6,919 nucleotides of DNA from Deltaproteobacteria bacterium UBA4427 (GCA_002390675.1 DGPZ01000091.1:1-6919); one strand, 5' to 3'. Shown: positions 1 to 6,254, counted from the stretch's first letter. Notes: generated by a model not told the origin, from the letters alone. Numbers and translations are program-made.

Positions 1-686
1 GGGCCTAGTAGTCCGTAGTCGGCGAGCGAGGGCCGACCTCCAAGCAAATAGTCGTGCTGACCGAAGTGGATCTCGAGGGCTTGTAGGAGTGCGTGCAGGC
101 TCTCTAGCCAGGCAGAACGCGTGGCGTCGGTGCAGCCGAGTTGGATTAGGCCGGCGAACGGGCCTTTCGGGTTAGACGTGGTGTCCGAGATCCCGAACGA
201 GTTTTCGAAAAAATGGGCACCGGCAGCGCGTCGTGCTGGGCCGTCGCCCCCGGCACCAAAGATTGCTCCCCACTGTTGCTCGTTCCAGGCGCGGTGGTTT
301 GGCTCTTGGCCCTCTAGCGTAAAGTGCCAACGTTCCCAGCATGCCGGGACGATCAGCCATTCGTCTGCGAGCAGTTCGATGAGATAGGACGCTAGCCGCT
401 GGCGTGGACGTGTTTCGGCGTCTGGGATTACAGAGATATTGTTATGCCGTCGCTCGATTTCGTCGATGATCGCACTGGAGTCCTGAAGCCAATGTCCTTC
501 AGGCGTTTCCAACTGGGGCAGGGAGGGGCTGCCCGATCGCGGAATCAGGAGCCCCGCTATCAGTTCGGGCGTGACGAGGATATCCTCGAAGCCGGGGCCG
601 AGGTCTCCTTGCGACTGCTTGAAGCGAAGATACGCGCGGGTCTTGCCGGAGAAGACGCTGTTTTCAGCTGAGATCATTCGATACAT
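1..686 (-). CDS. Glutathione S-transferase family protein, C-terminus cut by window edge
   Basis: The reading frame starts at ATG 686-684 and stays open to the window edge, giving 228 residues without a stop. An AAAGGA ribosome site (700-695) lies 8 bases before the ATG; a second in-frame ATG at 677 is less well placed. Residues 1-80 look like a GST thioredoxin-fold domain: SVFSGKTRAYLRFK at 10-23 is the active-site helix with Ser rather than Cys, P57 in PSLPQL is the likely cis-proline, and QDSSAIIDEI (68-77) is the usual glutathione-contact loop. Residues 91 onward are helical, and YLLGGRPSLADYGLLG (213-228) is the conserved GST C-domain N-capping motif. This motif sits far later than in ordinary GSTs of about 200-230 residues, so this is a longer variety, and its final helices lie outside the window. 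It probably uses glutathione for conjugation, ether cleavage or peroxide reduction; the substrate is unknown. It lies 119 bp downstream of the flavoprotein gene and may be last in that operon. Confidence 0.85.
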   Translation of the reverse strand, partial: MYRMISAENSVFSGKTRAYLRFKQSQGDLGPGFEDILVTPELIAGLLIPRSGSPSLPQLETPEGHWLQDSSAIIDEIERRHNNISVIPDAETRPRQRLASYLIELLADEWLIVPACWERWHFTLEGQEPNHRAWNEQQWGAIFGAGGDGPARRAAGAHFFENSFGISDTTSNPKGPFAGLIQLGCTDATRSAWLESLHALLQALEIHFGQHDYLLGGRPSLADYGLLG

Positions 687-753
687 GGATAGATTCCTTT
701 GACCGTGCAGGCCAGGTCTCGGCGTTGCGATTGATTTGACTCGTGCGGTAGGG

Positions 754-769
754 AGAGAGGTAGAGAGGT
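754..769. repeat. Tandem 8-bp repeat in a purine-rich tract
   Basis: AGAGAGGT occurs twice back to back inside a G/A-rich plus-strand tract (about 751-780) between the flavoprotein stop and the GST start. In the minus-strand message this is a pyrimidine-rich stretch about 65-100 bases before the GST ATG. No stem-loop or T-run suggesting a terminator was seen in this gap, which fits read-through from the flavoprotein gene into the GST gene. It may be only a low-complexity sequence. Confidence 0.4.
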
Positions 770-805
770 GGGGAGATGGACAGCTAGGCTTTGGCCCCGA
801 GAGAG

Positions 806-1990
806 CTAAGAAAGAGGCGCTTTAGCTGTGAGACCGAGACGCAGCCGCCCGAGGATCTCATAGGCCGATTCGCTCACGAAGAGATGGGATTGAGCGGTGT
901 AGAGGTCTCGCAGGATCTTCTCGAGAGGATGCCCCGACATGACAGCACTTCCGCCCGCATAACGAATCAGCTCCGTGGTCACCGCGAGCGCTTCGCTTGT
1001 GCAATGCGCCGCGGCGGCGCGTGCCTCGGCTTGCAAGGCGACGGGTGCTGCTGCGTCACACGCGATTGCGAAGAGCCGCTCTGATGTATCGACCATCAAG
1101 AGTCGCGCAGCCTTGATCCGGAGCTCCGCCTTAACGATCGCGGCTTGAAACACCTCGCGATCCGCGACGCACGAACCCGCGACGTAGCCACGGCGCTTTT
1201 CCTCCGCCGTTTCGATTATCGTTTCTAGCGCTTTGCTTGCAAGTGCGATCGCAAAGATCCCGTGCTCGTGTGCAGCCGAACCGTAACCCAGGCGATAGAG
1301 CGCACCCCCGCGAACCGGGGGACCCGCAGTCGAGATGAAGCGGCTCGGCACGAAAACCTGATCGAGTGAGAAATCCGAACTCCCCGTCCCCCGCATGCCG
1401 AGGGGGAACCAGTTGTCGTGAATCTCTGCACGGTCCGCCGGCACGACTGCCCAGATCACGCCCGAACGATCTTCGGTCCACACGGGCGCGACGACGTAAT
1501 CCGCATGCGCCACACCGCTCGCCCAGCCCCACTGGCCTGTGATCTCGTAGCCTCCATCGACAGATCGGGCGATGCCATCCGGCTTGAGGCTACCCGCAAA
1601 AAAGGGAAGTTCCTGCGCGGTGAACATTTCGTCGACGACCTCGTCGGGCATCGCGGACAAGACGCGTGCGCCGATCCCGTTGGCGATGAGCAGCGCCCAA
1701 CCCGTGGCAGCGTCAACCTGCGTGAGTGCTTCGAGGACGTCAATTTGCAAGGCCGGATCCGCTTCAGCTCCGCCGATCTCACGCGGGCTCTTCATGCCGG
1801 TCAGGCCACTCTTGCGAAGTGCTTCGACTGCTGCTGGCGCGAGCGTTCGGCCGGTTTCATTCTCCTGGGCTGAGCCCTCAACGTCTTTCGCGATCGACGC
1901 AACGGCGTCCATCAAGGCCTCGCGAAGTTCTTCACGGTCTTCGGGGTACGCGACCCGGTTGCGATACTGCTCTCGAAATTCTCGGCTCAT
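806..1990 (-). CDS. Acyl-CoA dehydrogenase-like flavoprotein (possible flavin-dependent monooxygenase)
   Basis: This is a 394-residue protein starting at ATG 1990-1988, with GGGAG 6 bases upstream, and ending at TAG. Its length and order fit the acyl-CoA dehydrogenase fold: an N-terminal helical domain (about 20-125), a beta domain with GQWGWASGV (152-160) and LGMRGTGSSDFSLDQVFVP (197-215), then a helical C-terminal domain (about 235-385). The C-terminal part, with YAGGSAVMSGHPLEKILRDL (344-363) and SHLFVSESAYE (368-378), resembles the Acyl-CoA_dh_2 branch. That branch holds two-component oxygenases of the HsaA, DszC and p-hydroxyphenylacetate hydroxylase C2 type. The YEGT-type catalytic Glu segment of true acyl-CoA dehydrogenases is not visible. 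I infer a reduced-flavin oxygenase that would need a separate flavin reductase, which is not in the window; a dehydrogenase role remains possible. It sits 75 bp downstream of the SMP-30 gene on the same strand, probably co-transcribed. Confidence 0.85.
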   Translation of the reverse strand: MSREFREQYRNRVAYPEDREELREALMDAVASIAKDVEGSAQENETGRTLAPAAVEALRKSGLTGMKSPREIGGAEADPALQIDVLEALTQVDAATGWALLIANGIGARVLSAMPDEVVDEMFTAQELPFFAGSLKPDGIARSVDGGYEITGQWGWASGVAHADYVVAPVWTEDRSGVIWAVVPADRAEIHDNWFPLGMRGTGSSDFSLDQVFVPSRFISTAGPPVRGGALYRLGYGSAAHEHGIFAIALASKALETIIETAEEKRRGYVAGSCVADREVFQAAIVKAELRIKAARLLMVDTSERLFAIACDAAAPVALQAEARAAAAHCTSEALAVTTELIRYAGGSAVMSGHPLEKILRDLYTAQSHLFVSESAYEILGRLRLGLTAKAPLS

Positions 1991-2065
1991 TTGCGACTCC
2001 CGACCTCCGCGCCCGTGCGGCGAGGGCCTCGGCCATTCAATACTGCGGACCCCGTCACGCCCACC

Positions 2066-2911
2066 TCAAACGCAAGCGCGTGGAACGGGTAGGCCGGGGG
2101 TTTCGACTCTCGTCCGATAGATGGCGCCTTGCGGCGTGTCGCCTTCGCCATCGTCCGCCGTAACGATGTAAAAGTCGCGCCGATCGGCGCCGCCGAAGCA
2201 GACACTCGTGACGCGGCGCTCGGCGAATGCAAGTTCCCCGTCGAGACGCCCCTCCGGTGTGATTCGCAACACTCGTCCCGCTCCATAGGCCGCGATCCAA
2301 AGGCAGCCCGACTCGTCGACACCAAGTCCGTCCGGTGTGCCCGCCGGTAAATCCACGAAGATGCGCCGGTTGATGCAGTGCTCCTCTTCTGTGACGTCAT
2401 GGGCAATGACGTGCGAGCGGAGGCTGTCGCTGTGATACAGCACGCGGCCATCGGGCGAGAATCCGATGCCGTTCGTTAGGCCGATATCGCCGTATAGGAT
2501 CGTGGCCTTACCCTCGGCATCGACGCGATAGAGCGAGCCCGGCGTTGGATCCGCTTGCTTTCCAAAGGGATCGAAGCGAAGGCTTCCGGCGTAAATGCGG
2601 CCCTTCGTGTCGGTGAAAATATCATTAAAGCGAGGTGCGTCGGGGTCGCTATAGATTGTGCGCGTCTTCCCCCCGTGTACGTGACTAAGGTCTCGGCCCG
2701 AAACGACGATGCCCCCGTCTTGATGGAGCACAACCCCGCCTACGCCTTTCCGTCGAGGCACCACCGTTTCGACTTCGCCGTCCGGCGTTCGGCGGTACAC
2801 GCCACCCAACCGGGCATCGCAAAAGTACAGCGCGTCATCGTCGTCCACGCACGGCCCCTCGATCAGGCCGTAGCCGGTTAGAACCGTTTCCACCGCGCTG
2901 CCTAGTTTCAT
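2066..2911 (-). CDS. SMP-30/gluconolactonase/LRE family hydrolase
   Basis: This is a six-bladed beta-propeller hydrolase of 281 residues, a normal size for the SMP-30/gluconolactonase family, which opens lactones or esters with a divalent metal. Counting from a GTG at 2914 (residue 1), the expected metal ligands are all present: E19 in LIEGP, N97 in RFNDIF, N148 in LTNGIGFSPDG, and D195 in GTPDGLGVD. Blade repeats such as GFSPDGRVLYHSDS and GVDESGCLWIAAYG are clear. Adjacent GTG (2914) and ATG (2911) could both start the protein. I chose the ATG because AGAGG lies 4 bases before it, while it would be almost touching the GTG. No signal peptide is visible, so it is probably cytoplasmic. It is the first gene after the divergent promoter region and probably heads an operon with the flavoprotein gene. 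A lactone product of an oxygenase would be a sensible substrate, but that is inference. Confidence 0.9.
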   Translation of the reverse strand: MKLGSAVETVLTGYGLIEGPCVDDDDALYFCDARLGGVYRRTPDGEVETVVPRRKGVGGVVLHQDGGIVVSGRDLSHVHGGKTRTIYSDPDAPRFNDIFTDTKGRIYAGSLRFDPFGKQADPTPGSLYRVDAEGKATILYGDIGLTNGIGFSPDGRVLYHSDSLRSHVIAHDVTEEEHCINRRIFVDLPAGTPDGLGVDESGCLWIAAYGAGRVLRITPEGRLDGELAFAERRVTSVCFGGADRRDFYIVTADDGEGDTPQGAIYRTRVETPGLPVPRACV

Positions 2912-2923
2912 CACGCCTCTCTT

Positions 2924-2937
2924 GGCCGGAATCGGCC
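2924..2937 (-). other. Small leader hairpin before the SMP-30 ribosome site
   Basis: GGCCG and CGGCC (2924-2928 and 2933-2937) form a perfect 5-bp GC-rich stem with a 4-base loop in the SMP-30 message leader. It ends a few bases before the AGAGAGG ribosome site. It could modulate translation start, but a stem this short can occur by chance. Confidence 0.35.
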
Positions 2938-2952
2938 GTTCCTTTTAAAATT

Positions 2953-2974
2953 GACACAATCAGTAAATTTTGTC
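2953..2974. promoter_or_regulatory. Operator-like dyad 1 (GACA-N14-TGTC)
   Basis: This 22-bp inverted repeat has half-sites GACA (2953-2956) and TGTC (2971-2974). It agrees with dyad 2 at 14 of 22 positions, and both are followed by AG. It overlaps the TTGACA element at 2951-2956. The size and symmetry suit a dimeric helix-turn-helix regulator such as a TetR-family protein; the family is inference, and no regulator gene is in the window. Confidence 0.55.
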
Positions 2975-2988
2975 AGCTTATCTGTGTC

Positions 2989-3010
2989 GACAATTTTAAG
3001 TAATATTGTC
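2989..3010. promoter_or_regulatory. Operator-like dyad 2 (GACAAT-N10-ATTGTC)
   Basis: This second 22-bp inverted repeat lies exactly 36 bp from dyad 1. Its arms are longer, GACAAT (2989-2994) and ATTGTC (3005-3010), matching over 6 bp. It ends 7 bases before the SDR ribosome site and covers the possible -10 TAATAT. The abutting TGTC at 2985-2988 makes an 8-bp palindrome TGTCGACA (2985-2992). A protein bound here would block the SDR promoter directly. Confidence 0.6.
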
Positions 3011-3017
3011 AGAATGC

Positions 3018-3023
3018 AGGAGG
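3018..3023 (+). promoter_or_regulatory. Strong ribosome binding site of the first SDR gene
   Basis: AGGAGG is a full Shine-Dalgarno match with 7 bases before ATG 3031, and it fixes the start of the SDR. It is the strongest ribosome site in the window, suggesting this enzyme is made at high level when the promoter is active. Confidence 0.85.
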
Positions 3024-3030
3024 TCGCAGC

Positions 3031-3882
3031 ATGGTAGGTAAGACCGTATTAATCACCGGGTGCTCGACTGGCATTGGCCGTTTGGCCGCGTTCACCTTTG
3101 AAAAGCAGGGTTGGAACGTGGTAGCTACAATGCGAACGCCTGAAAGCGAGACGGAACTCACAAGGCTCGACTCCGTCGTGGTCGCAAGACTCGATGTCAC
3201 CGATCCTGCGAGCATCACGGCGGCGGTCGAAATGGCGATCCAACAGTTCGGCAATATCGACGTGCTTGTGAATAACGCCGGGCGTGGCGGACGGGCGCTC
3301 CTCGAACAGACGAGTGACGAGAAGATCCTCTCGATGTTCGAGACGAATGTATTTGGTCTGATGCGCGTGACCCGTGCGGTCCTTCCTTATATGCGACGTC
3401 AAGGGCACGGCAGTGTCATCAACGTCACCTCGATGGCGGGCCTGCTAGGTCTGGCTGCGGAGAGTAACTATTGCGCGGCTAAGTACGCGGCCGAAGGATT
3501 TACGGAAGCGCTCTCCTGGGAGTGCAAGCCGCTCGGCATACGCGTTAAGTCCGTGGCCCCGGGCGTCTATCGCCAGACGGCCTTTCCCTCGAACGTCGAC
3601 GACGAGGAGATGTCTCAGGGAGAAGAATCTCTGGTGGCCCACGCCGCGAGGCTCCGAGCGCATTTCTCGGCTGGGGCCAGCAGGCAAGGCGGGGATACGG
3701 CCGATCCGCAGGAAGTGGCGGACAAGATTTTTGAATGTGCGACCACGGACACGCCGCTTCGAAACCCCGTTGGCAAGGATGCTCGAATGATTATGGGCAT
3801 GATGGGCGGCCCGGACCGCCAGGAGTTCCTCGATAAGATCGAGCCAATGCTGATTCCCCCGTCTGAAGGAGTTGACTCGTGA
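3031..3882 (+). CDS. Classical short-chain dehydrogenase/reductase (SDR)
   Basis: This is a 283-residue cytoplasmic NAD(P)-dependent oxidoreductase with a complete classical SDR motif set. The cofactor loop is TGCSTGIG (9-16), D55 lies in ARLDVTD, NNAG is at 81-84, N106 in ETNVFG, S134 in NVTSMAG, and the catalytic YCAAK is at 147-151 with PG at 177-178. R35 just after the second beta strand (VVATMRTP) favours NADP(H) over NAD(H). The TGCSTGIG variant and the long C-terminal part occur in retinol- and 17-beta-hydroxysteroid-dehydrogenase-like SDRs, so a hydrophobic alcohol or ketone is plausible, but the substrate is not determined. It is the first gene after the divergent promoter. Its TGA overlaps the GTG of the next SDR by 4 bases (GTGA), a typical sign of coupled translation. 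Confidence 0.92.
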   Translation: MVGKTVLITGCSTGIGRLAAFTFEKQGWNVVATMRTPESETELTRLDSVVVARLDVTDPASITAAVEMAIQQFGNIDVLVNNAGRGGRALLEQTSDEKILSMFETNVFGLMRVTRAVLPYMRRQGHGSVINVTSMAGLLGLAAESNYCAAKYAAEGFTEALSWECKPLGIRVKSVAPGVYRQTAFPSNVDDEEMSQGEESLVAHAARLRAHFSAGASRQGGDTADPQEVADKIFECATTDTPLRNPVGKDARMIMGMMGGPDRQEFLDKIEPMLIPPSEGVDS

Positions 3883-4706
3883 TAAATGTAAAGCCCCTCG
3901 ATCAAAAGACCGCACTGGTGACCGGTGCCTCAAGCGGCATCGGTCGCGCGATCGCGATGGAGCTCGCTAATTGCGGGTGCACACGCATTCCTCGCAGGGC
4001 GCACTGCAGGACCCATGGAAGAGGCGAAGAAGGGGGTCGAAGACCGGGGAGGGTGTGCATCGGTCATCACCGCCGACGTTCGCGACCTCTCACAGGTCAA
4101 GGTGCTCGTCGACGCGGCAATGGAAGCGACGGGGCGCCTAGACATCATGATTAACAACGCGGGTCTCGAATATCCGGGAAAGCTGCTCGATGGGGATCCC
4201 GAGCAGTGGCGCGAAGTCTTCGAGACCAACGTACTCGCGGTCGCCGGGCGATGCCGGGCCGCGGTCAAAGCGATGCGCGGCTGTTCAGCTGAGGGCCGAA
4301 TCGTGAACGTTTCTTCGGTGGCTTCGCAGCGAAGTGATTCGGGCTGCTATGGCGCGACTAAACATGCGGTGAACGTCCTCTCGGCGACACTTCGCAATGA
4401 ACTCGAAGAAGACTCGATTCGTGTCACCAACGTTATGCCGGGCGCGATTGCGACGAACTTCGCACGTAACTTTGCCCCCGAATTCAAGGCGGACATCCTG
4501 CAGATGGCAGGTTCAGATGCCGAAGTGAAAGAGGGCGAGCGCTTGCCCGACGAGGTTCTTCGTCACGTTGCGGACACGCTCGGCGAGCGGTTCACGACCC
4601 CAGGCACGTAGCCCGTGCGGTTTTGTTCGCCGTCACCCAGCCTTCCGACATCAATATTGCAGACATCACCGCGCGACCTCCTAGGGCATTGAATATTGCC
4701 CACTAA
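3879..4706 (+). pseudogene. Second SDR oxidoreductase, broken by two compensating frameshifts
   Basis: The gene starts at GTG 3879 with GAAGGAG 7 bases upstream. Its first frame encodes the cofactor loop TGASSGIG (15-22) but derails after ELAN. The rest of the fold continues one base over from 3979. One extra base in 3971-3978, best explained as a surplus T at 3971-3972, restores ELANAGAHAFLAG. This second frame carries NNAG (92-95), N117, S145/S146 and YGATK (157-161), then stops at 4609-4611. Adding one base in the C run 4598-4601 returns to the first frame and gives FTTPRHVARAVLFAVTQPSD followed by INIADITARP. That is the usual SDR C-terminal helix and final strand, ending at TAA 4704-4706. 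The repaired protein has 275 residues, normal for an SDR. The Ser-Tyr spacing is 11-12, against 13 in the upstream SDR. Either the gene is decaying or the assembly has two indel errors; I cannot tell which. Confidence 0.82.
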
Positions 4707-4775
4707 CACGAGATCGTTGCCCAGCCTCCAGCGCGTCGTTGCCCTCTAGGCGTCGCTCGCTTGCTGTGAGGCGAT

Positions 4776-4825
4776 CTCCCCCGGTTTGAGTCTGGGCGGA
4801 GCCGCTGACGCGCCAAGACGGGGAG
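4776..4825. other. Imperfect hairpin in the convergent gap
   Basis: GTCTGGGCG (4790-4798) and CGCCAAGAC (4811-4819) pair with one mismatch around a 12-base loop. Flanking CTCCCC (4776-4781) and GGGGAG (4820-4825) could extend the stem across a bulge. No T-run follows on either strand, so it is not a standard intrinsic terminator, though it could stabilise either convergent transcript's end. The remainder of 4707-4910 holds no gene that I can support. Confidence 0.35.
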
Positions 4826-4853
4826 TTGCCAGGGACGACTTCGCAGCGGTTTG

Positions 4854-4891
4854 AAAAAGGCGGCTGCGTTTGATGAGTCGACTCATGCGCA
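4854..4891 (-). terminator. Possible weak terminator after the sulfatase-type gene
   Basis: Twenty bases past the hydrolase stop, the minus strand carries a perfect 14-bp palindrome, ATGAGTCGACTCAT (4873-4886). It is flanked by TGCG/CGCA arms (4888-4891 with 4865-4868) that extend the stem across a small uneven internal loop. Six bases further come five T residues (4858-4854 read on minus). The gap between stem and T-run is longer than ideal, so termination efficiency is doubtful. An alternative 6-bp stem, CGCAGC (4842-4847) with GCTGCG (4863-4868), would compete. Confidence 0.35.
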
Positions 4892-4910
4892 CTTCCCCCA
4901 TTTGGTCCGG

Positions 4911-6230
4911 TTACCTGCCGTATCCGAGCTCTCGGAGCTGCTCTAGAACTTCGGGCGGTAGTACCTGGTCGTCAACGCTCGTGTCGACGTGGAGGGCAAG
5001 GTTGGGGAGAAGGCTTTCGAGGCGGACGACAAGATCAGGCCTCTGTGCAGAGAGGTCGGTATTCTCGGTGGGGTCAGCCTCGAGGTCGAATAGTTCTATC
5101 CTTCCGGATTGTTCAACTAGCTTCATGTTACCGACTACAACGGCACGGGCCGGGTCGGCTGCCCGCGGGTTGGTCCAGTCGGTTTTGCTGGGATCGCCGT
5201 AAAATGTGGTCGAGGCGAGTGCGCCGGTCGCACCAGGCCGCCTAAGGTCCCGACCAGCGCCGATCTCTTCGGCACTGCCAATCGCAGCGATGGTCGCCGT
5301 AATGTCGATGAGACTTCCCGGTTGCTCGTCGGCCGAGATCGATTGTCCGGTAGGAGGGAACACGATCAGGGGAACCCATACCTGTTCGTTGTAGGCAGAG
5401 CTTCCGTGCTCCACGGAACCATGCTCGCCAAAAGCCTCGCCGTGATCAGACGTGATGAAGACCCATGTGTGGTCGAGGATCCCTGTAGATTCGAGGGTTT
5501 GAAGCATTTCGGTCAGGATCCGGTCAAGCTCGCACAATTCTTCGTCATAGCGGGCCATCATGAGGTCGGTTTGCTCTCGCGAGTCGTTTACGGAGACTGA
5601 GGTAACCGTGTTTCGCAAAGACCATTTCGCAAATTTTCCGCGGCAACTGTCTGCGACGTAGTGTCCATGCGCGTCGGTTAGGTTCGCGAAGGCGAAGCAC
5701 GGGGTGTCGCCGCAGGCGCGAAGTTCACGTTCGATATCGGCGACGATCAGGTCGCCTTTGAGTAGGTCGTGGACGCCGGGATAGGCTCCTGGGAGTAGCG
5801 CTCGTCGAGCGGCCTCGCCGAAGATCGGAAGTCGACGCCCAACCCACGGCATCCCATAGACATCGAACCCGCGGTCCATGCCGGAGACTCTTGATAGCCA
5901 TGGGTTCGCGTAAACGCCGATCGTGTAATAGCCAGCATCTTGCATCCGTTCTGCAAGCGTAGGGTGGTCGCCTAGTCCGAAGGAAAATTGGTTTCCGGGA
6001 CTGAAGTGGGCCCCATGTGAGGCAGGTTCCAGACCCGTAAAAAGTGAAGCGTGTGAAGGTACCGTCCAATTAGAATTGGCGTAAATCGAAGGGTGGACAA
6101 TAGCCTTAGGTCGGTTGGTCACAAAGACGCCGAGCTTTGGAGTGGTGGGACGCTCATAGCCGTAGAGTGTGAGGTGGTCTGCGCGTACTGTGTCGAGAAC
6201 GATAAGAAGGACATGAGGCTTCGGTGGCAC
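4911..6230 (-). CDS. Sulfatase-type hydrolase (alkaline phosphatase superfamily), Thr nucleophile
   Basis: This 439-residue protein is a metal-dependent hydrolase or transferase of sulfate or phosphate esters. HVLLIVLDTVRADHLTLYGY (6-25) supplies metal ligand D13. NWTVPSHASLFTG (54-66) is the nucleophile loop, with T56 where true sulfatases have the Cys or Ser of C/S-x-P-S-R that becomes formylglycine. D186 and H188 lie in NLTDAHGHY, and TSDHGEAFGEHG (260-271) gives D262 and H263, followed by H275. The C-terminal part has the family's MKLVEQSGRIELFDLEADP segment (369-387) and ends in LRELGYGR. Thr at the nucleophile position suggests a phosphodiesterase, phosphotransferase or modifying-enzyme-independent relative rather than a classical arylsulfatase. 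The start is GTG 6230, the only NTG-type codon after the upstream stop, and no ribosome site precedes it. There is no signal peptide, but the preceding membrane gene is in the same frame and may be its detached N-terminal anchor. Confidence 0.87.
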   Translation of the reverse strand: MPPKPHVLLIVLDTVRADHLTLYGYERPTTPKLGVFVTNRPKAIVHPSIYANSNWTVPSHASLFTGLEPASHGAHFSPGNQFSFGLGDHPTLAERMQDAGYYTIGVYANPWLSRVSGMDRGFDVYGMPWVGRRLPIFGEAARRALLPGAYPGVHDLLKGDLIVADIERELRACGDTPCFAFANLTDAHGHYVADSCRGKFAKWSLRNTVTSVSVNDSREQTDLMMARYDEELCELDRILTEMLQTLESTGILDHTWVFITSDHGEAFGEHGSVEHGSSAYNEQVWVPLIVFPPTGQSISADEQPGSLIDITATIAAIGSAEEIGAGRDLRRPGATGALASTTFYGDPSKTDWTNPRAADPARAVVVGNMKLVEQSGRIELFDLEADPTENTDLSAQRPDLVVRLESLLPNLALHVDTSVDDQVLPPEVLEQLRELGYGR

Positions 6231-6254
6231 ACCCGGCGACGTTAGGCTGGGCTG

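Larger units (their letters stand above)
2912..3030. promoter_or_regulatory. Divergent promoter/operator region
   Basis: This 119-bp gap separates the start codons of the minus-strand SMP-30 gene and the plus-strand SDR gene, so both promoters must lie here or start further inside the genes. Its centre (2943-3010) is AT-rich against GC-rich coding surroundings and is packed with inverted repeats. TTGACA at 2951-2956 matches a -35 box, but nothing at normal spacing is a good -10. TAATAT at 3001-3006 is a possible -10 for the SDR gene, placing its start point near 3013. On the minus strand CTGACA (2976-2971) is a possible -35. I do not assign boxes firmly. Overlap of the dyads with any such promoter suggests repression in both directions. 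Confidence 0.7.

Noticed and set aside
1418..2163. Long plus-strand open frames opposite the flavoprotein and SMP-30 genes (1418-1873, 1572-2120, 1726-2163)
   Set aside because: Their translations have no recognisable motif and skewed Arg/Ser/Pro-rich composition, and the opposite strand has clear conserved enzymes. They are GC-driven shadows.
2912..2914. GTG at 2914 as the SMP-30 start
   Set aside because: The AGAGG ribosome site would be only one base away; ATG 2911 gives normal spacing and loses only one residue.
3925..4611. A standalone 228-residue SDR starting at ATG 3925
   Set aside because: Its first 18 or so residues are the out-of-frame shadow of the real cofactor-binding loop TGASSGIG, which is encoded from GTG 3879 in the other frame with a good ribosome site.
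4604..4628. GCACG/CGTGC hairpin with a 5-base loop followed by GGTTTTG at the apparent SDR stop, resembling an intrinsic terminator
   Set aside because: Once the second frameshift is recognised, this sequence is coding (HVARAVLF) within the repaired SDR, and the stem is short with a poor T-run.
4653..4744. AATATTGC twice (4653, 4692) and TTGCCC three times at 21-22 base steps (4696, 4717, 4739), suggesting iterons or an origin
   Set aside because: The units are short, flanks do not match, half of the stretch is coding in the repaired SDR, and there is no replication gene or larger AT-rich zone nearby.
4870..5202. Plus-strand open frame starting in the palindrome and running antisense to the sulfatase-type gene
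   Set aside because: Ser/Arg-rich low-complexity translation with no ribosome site; the minus strand carries the conserved C-terminus of the hydrolase.
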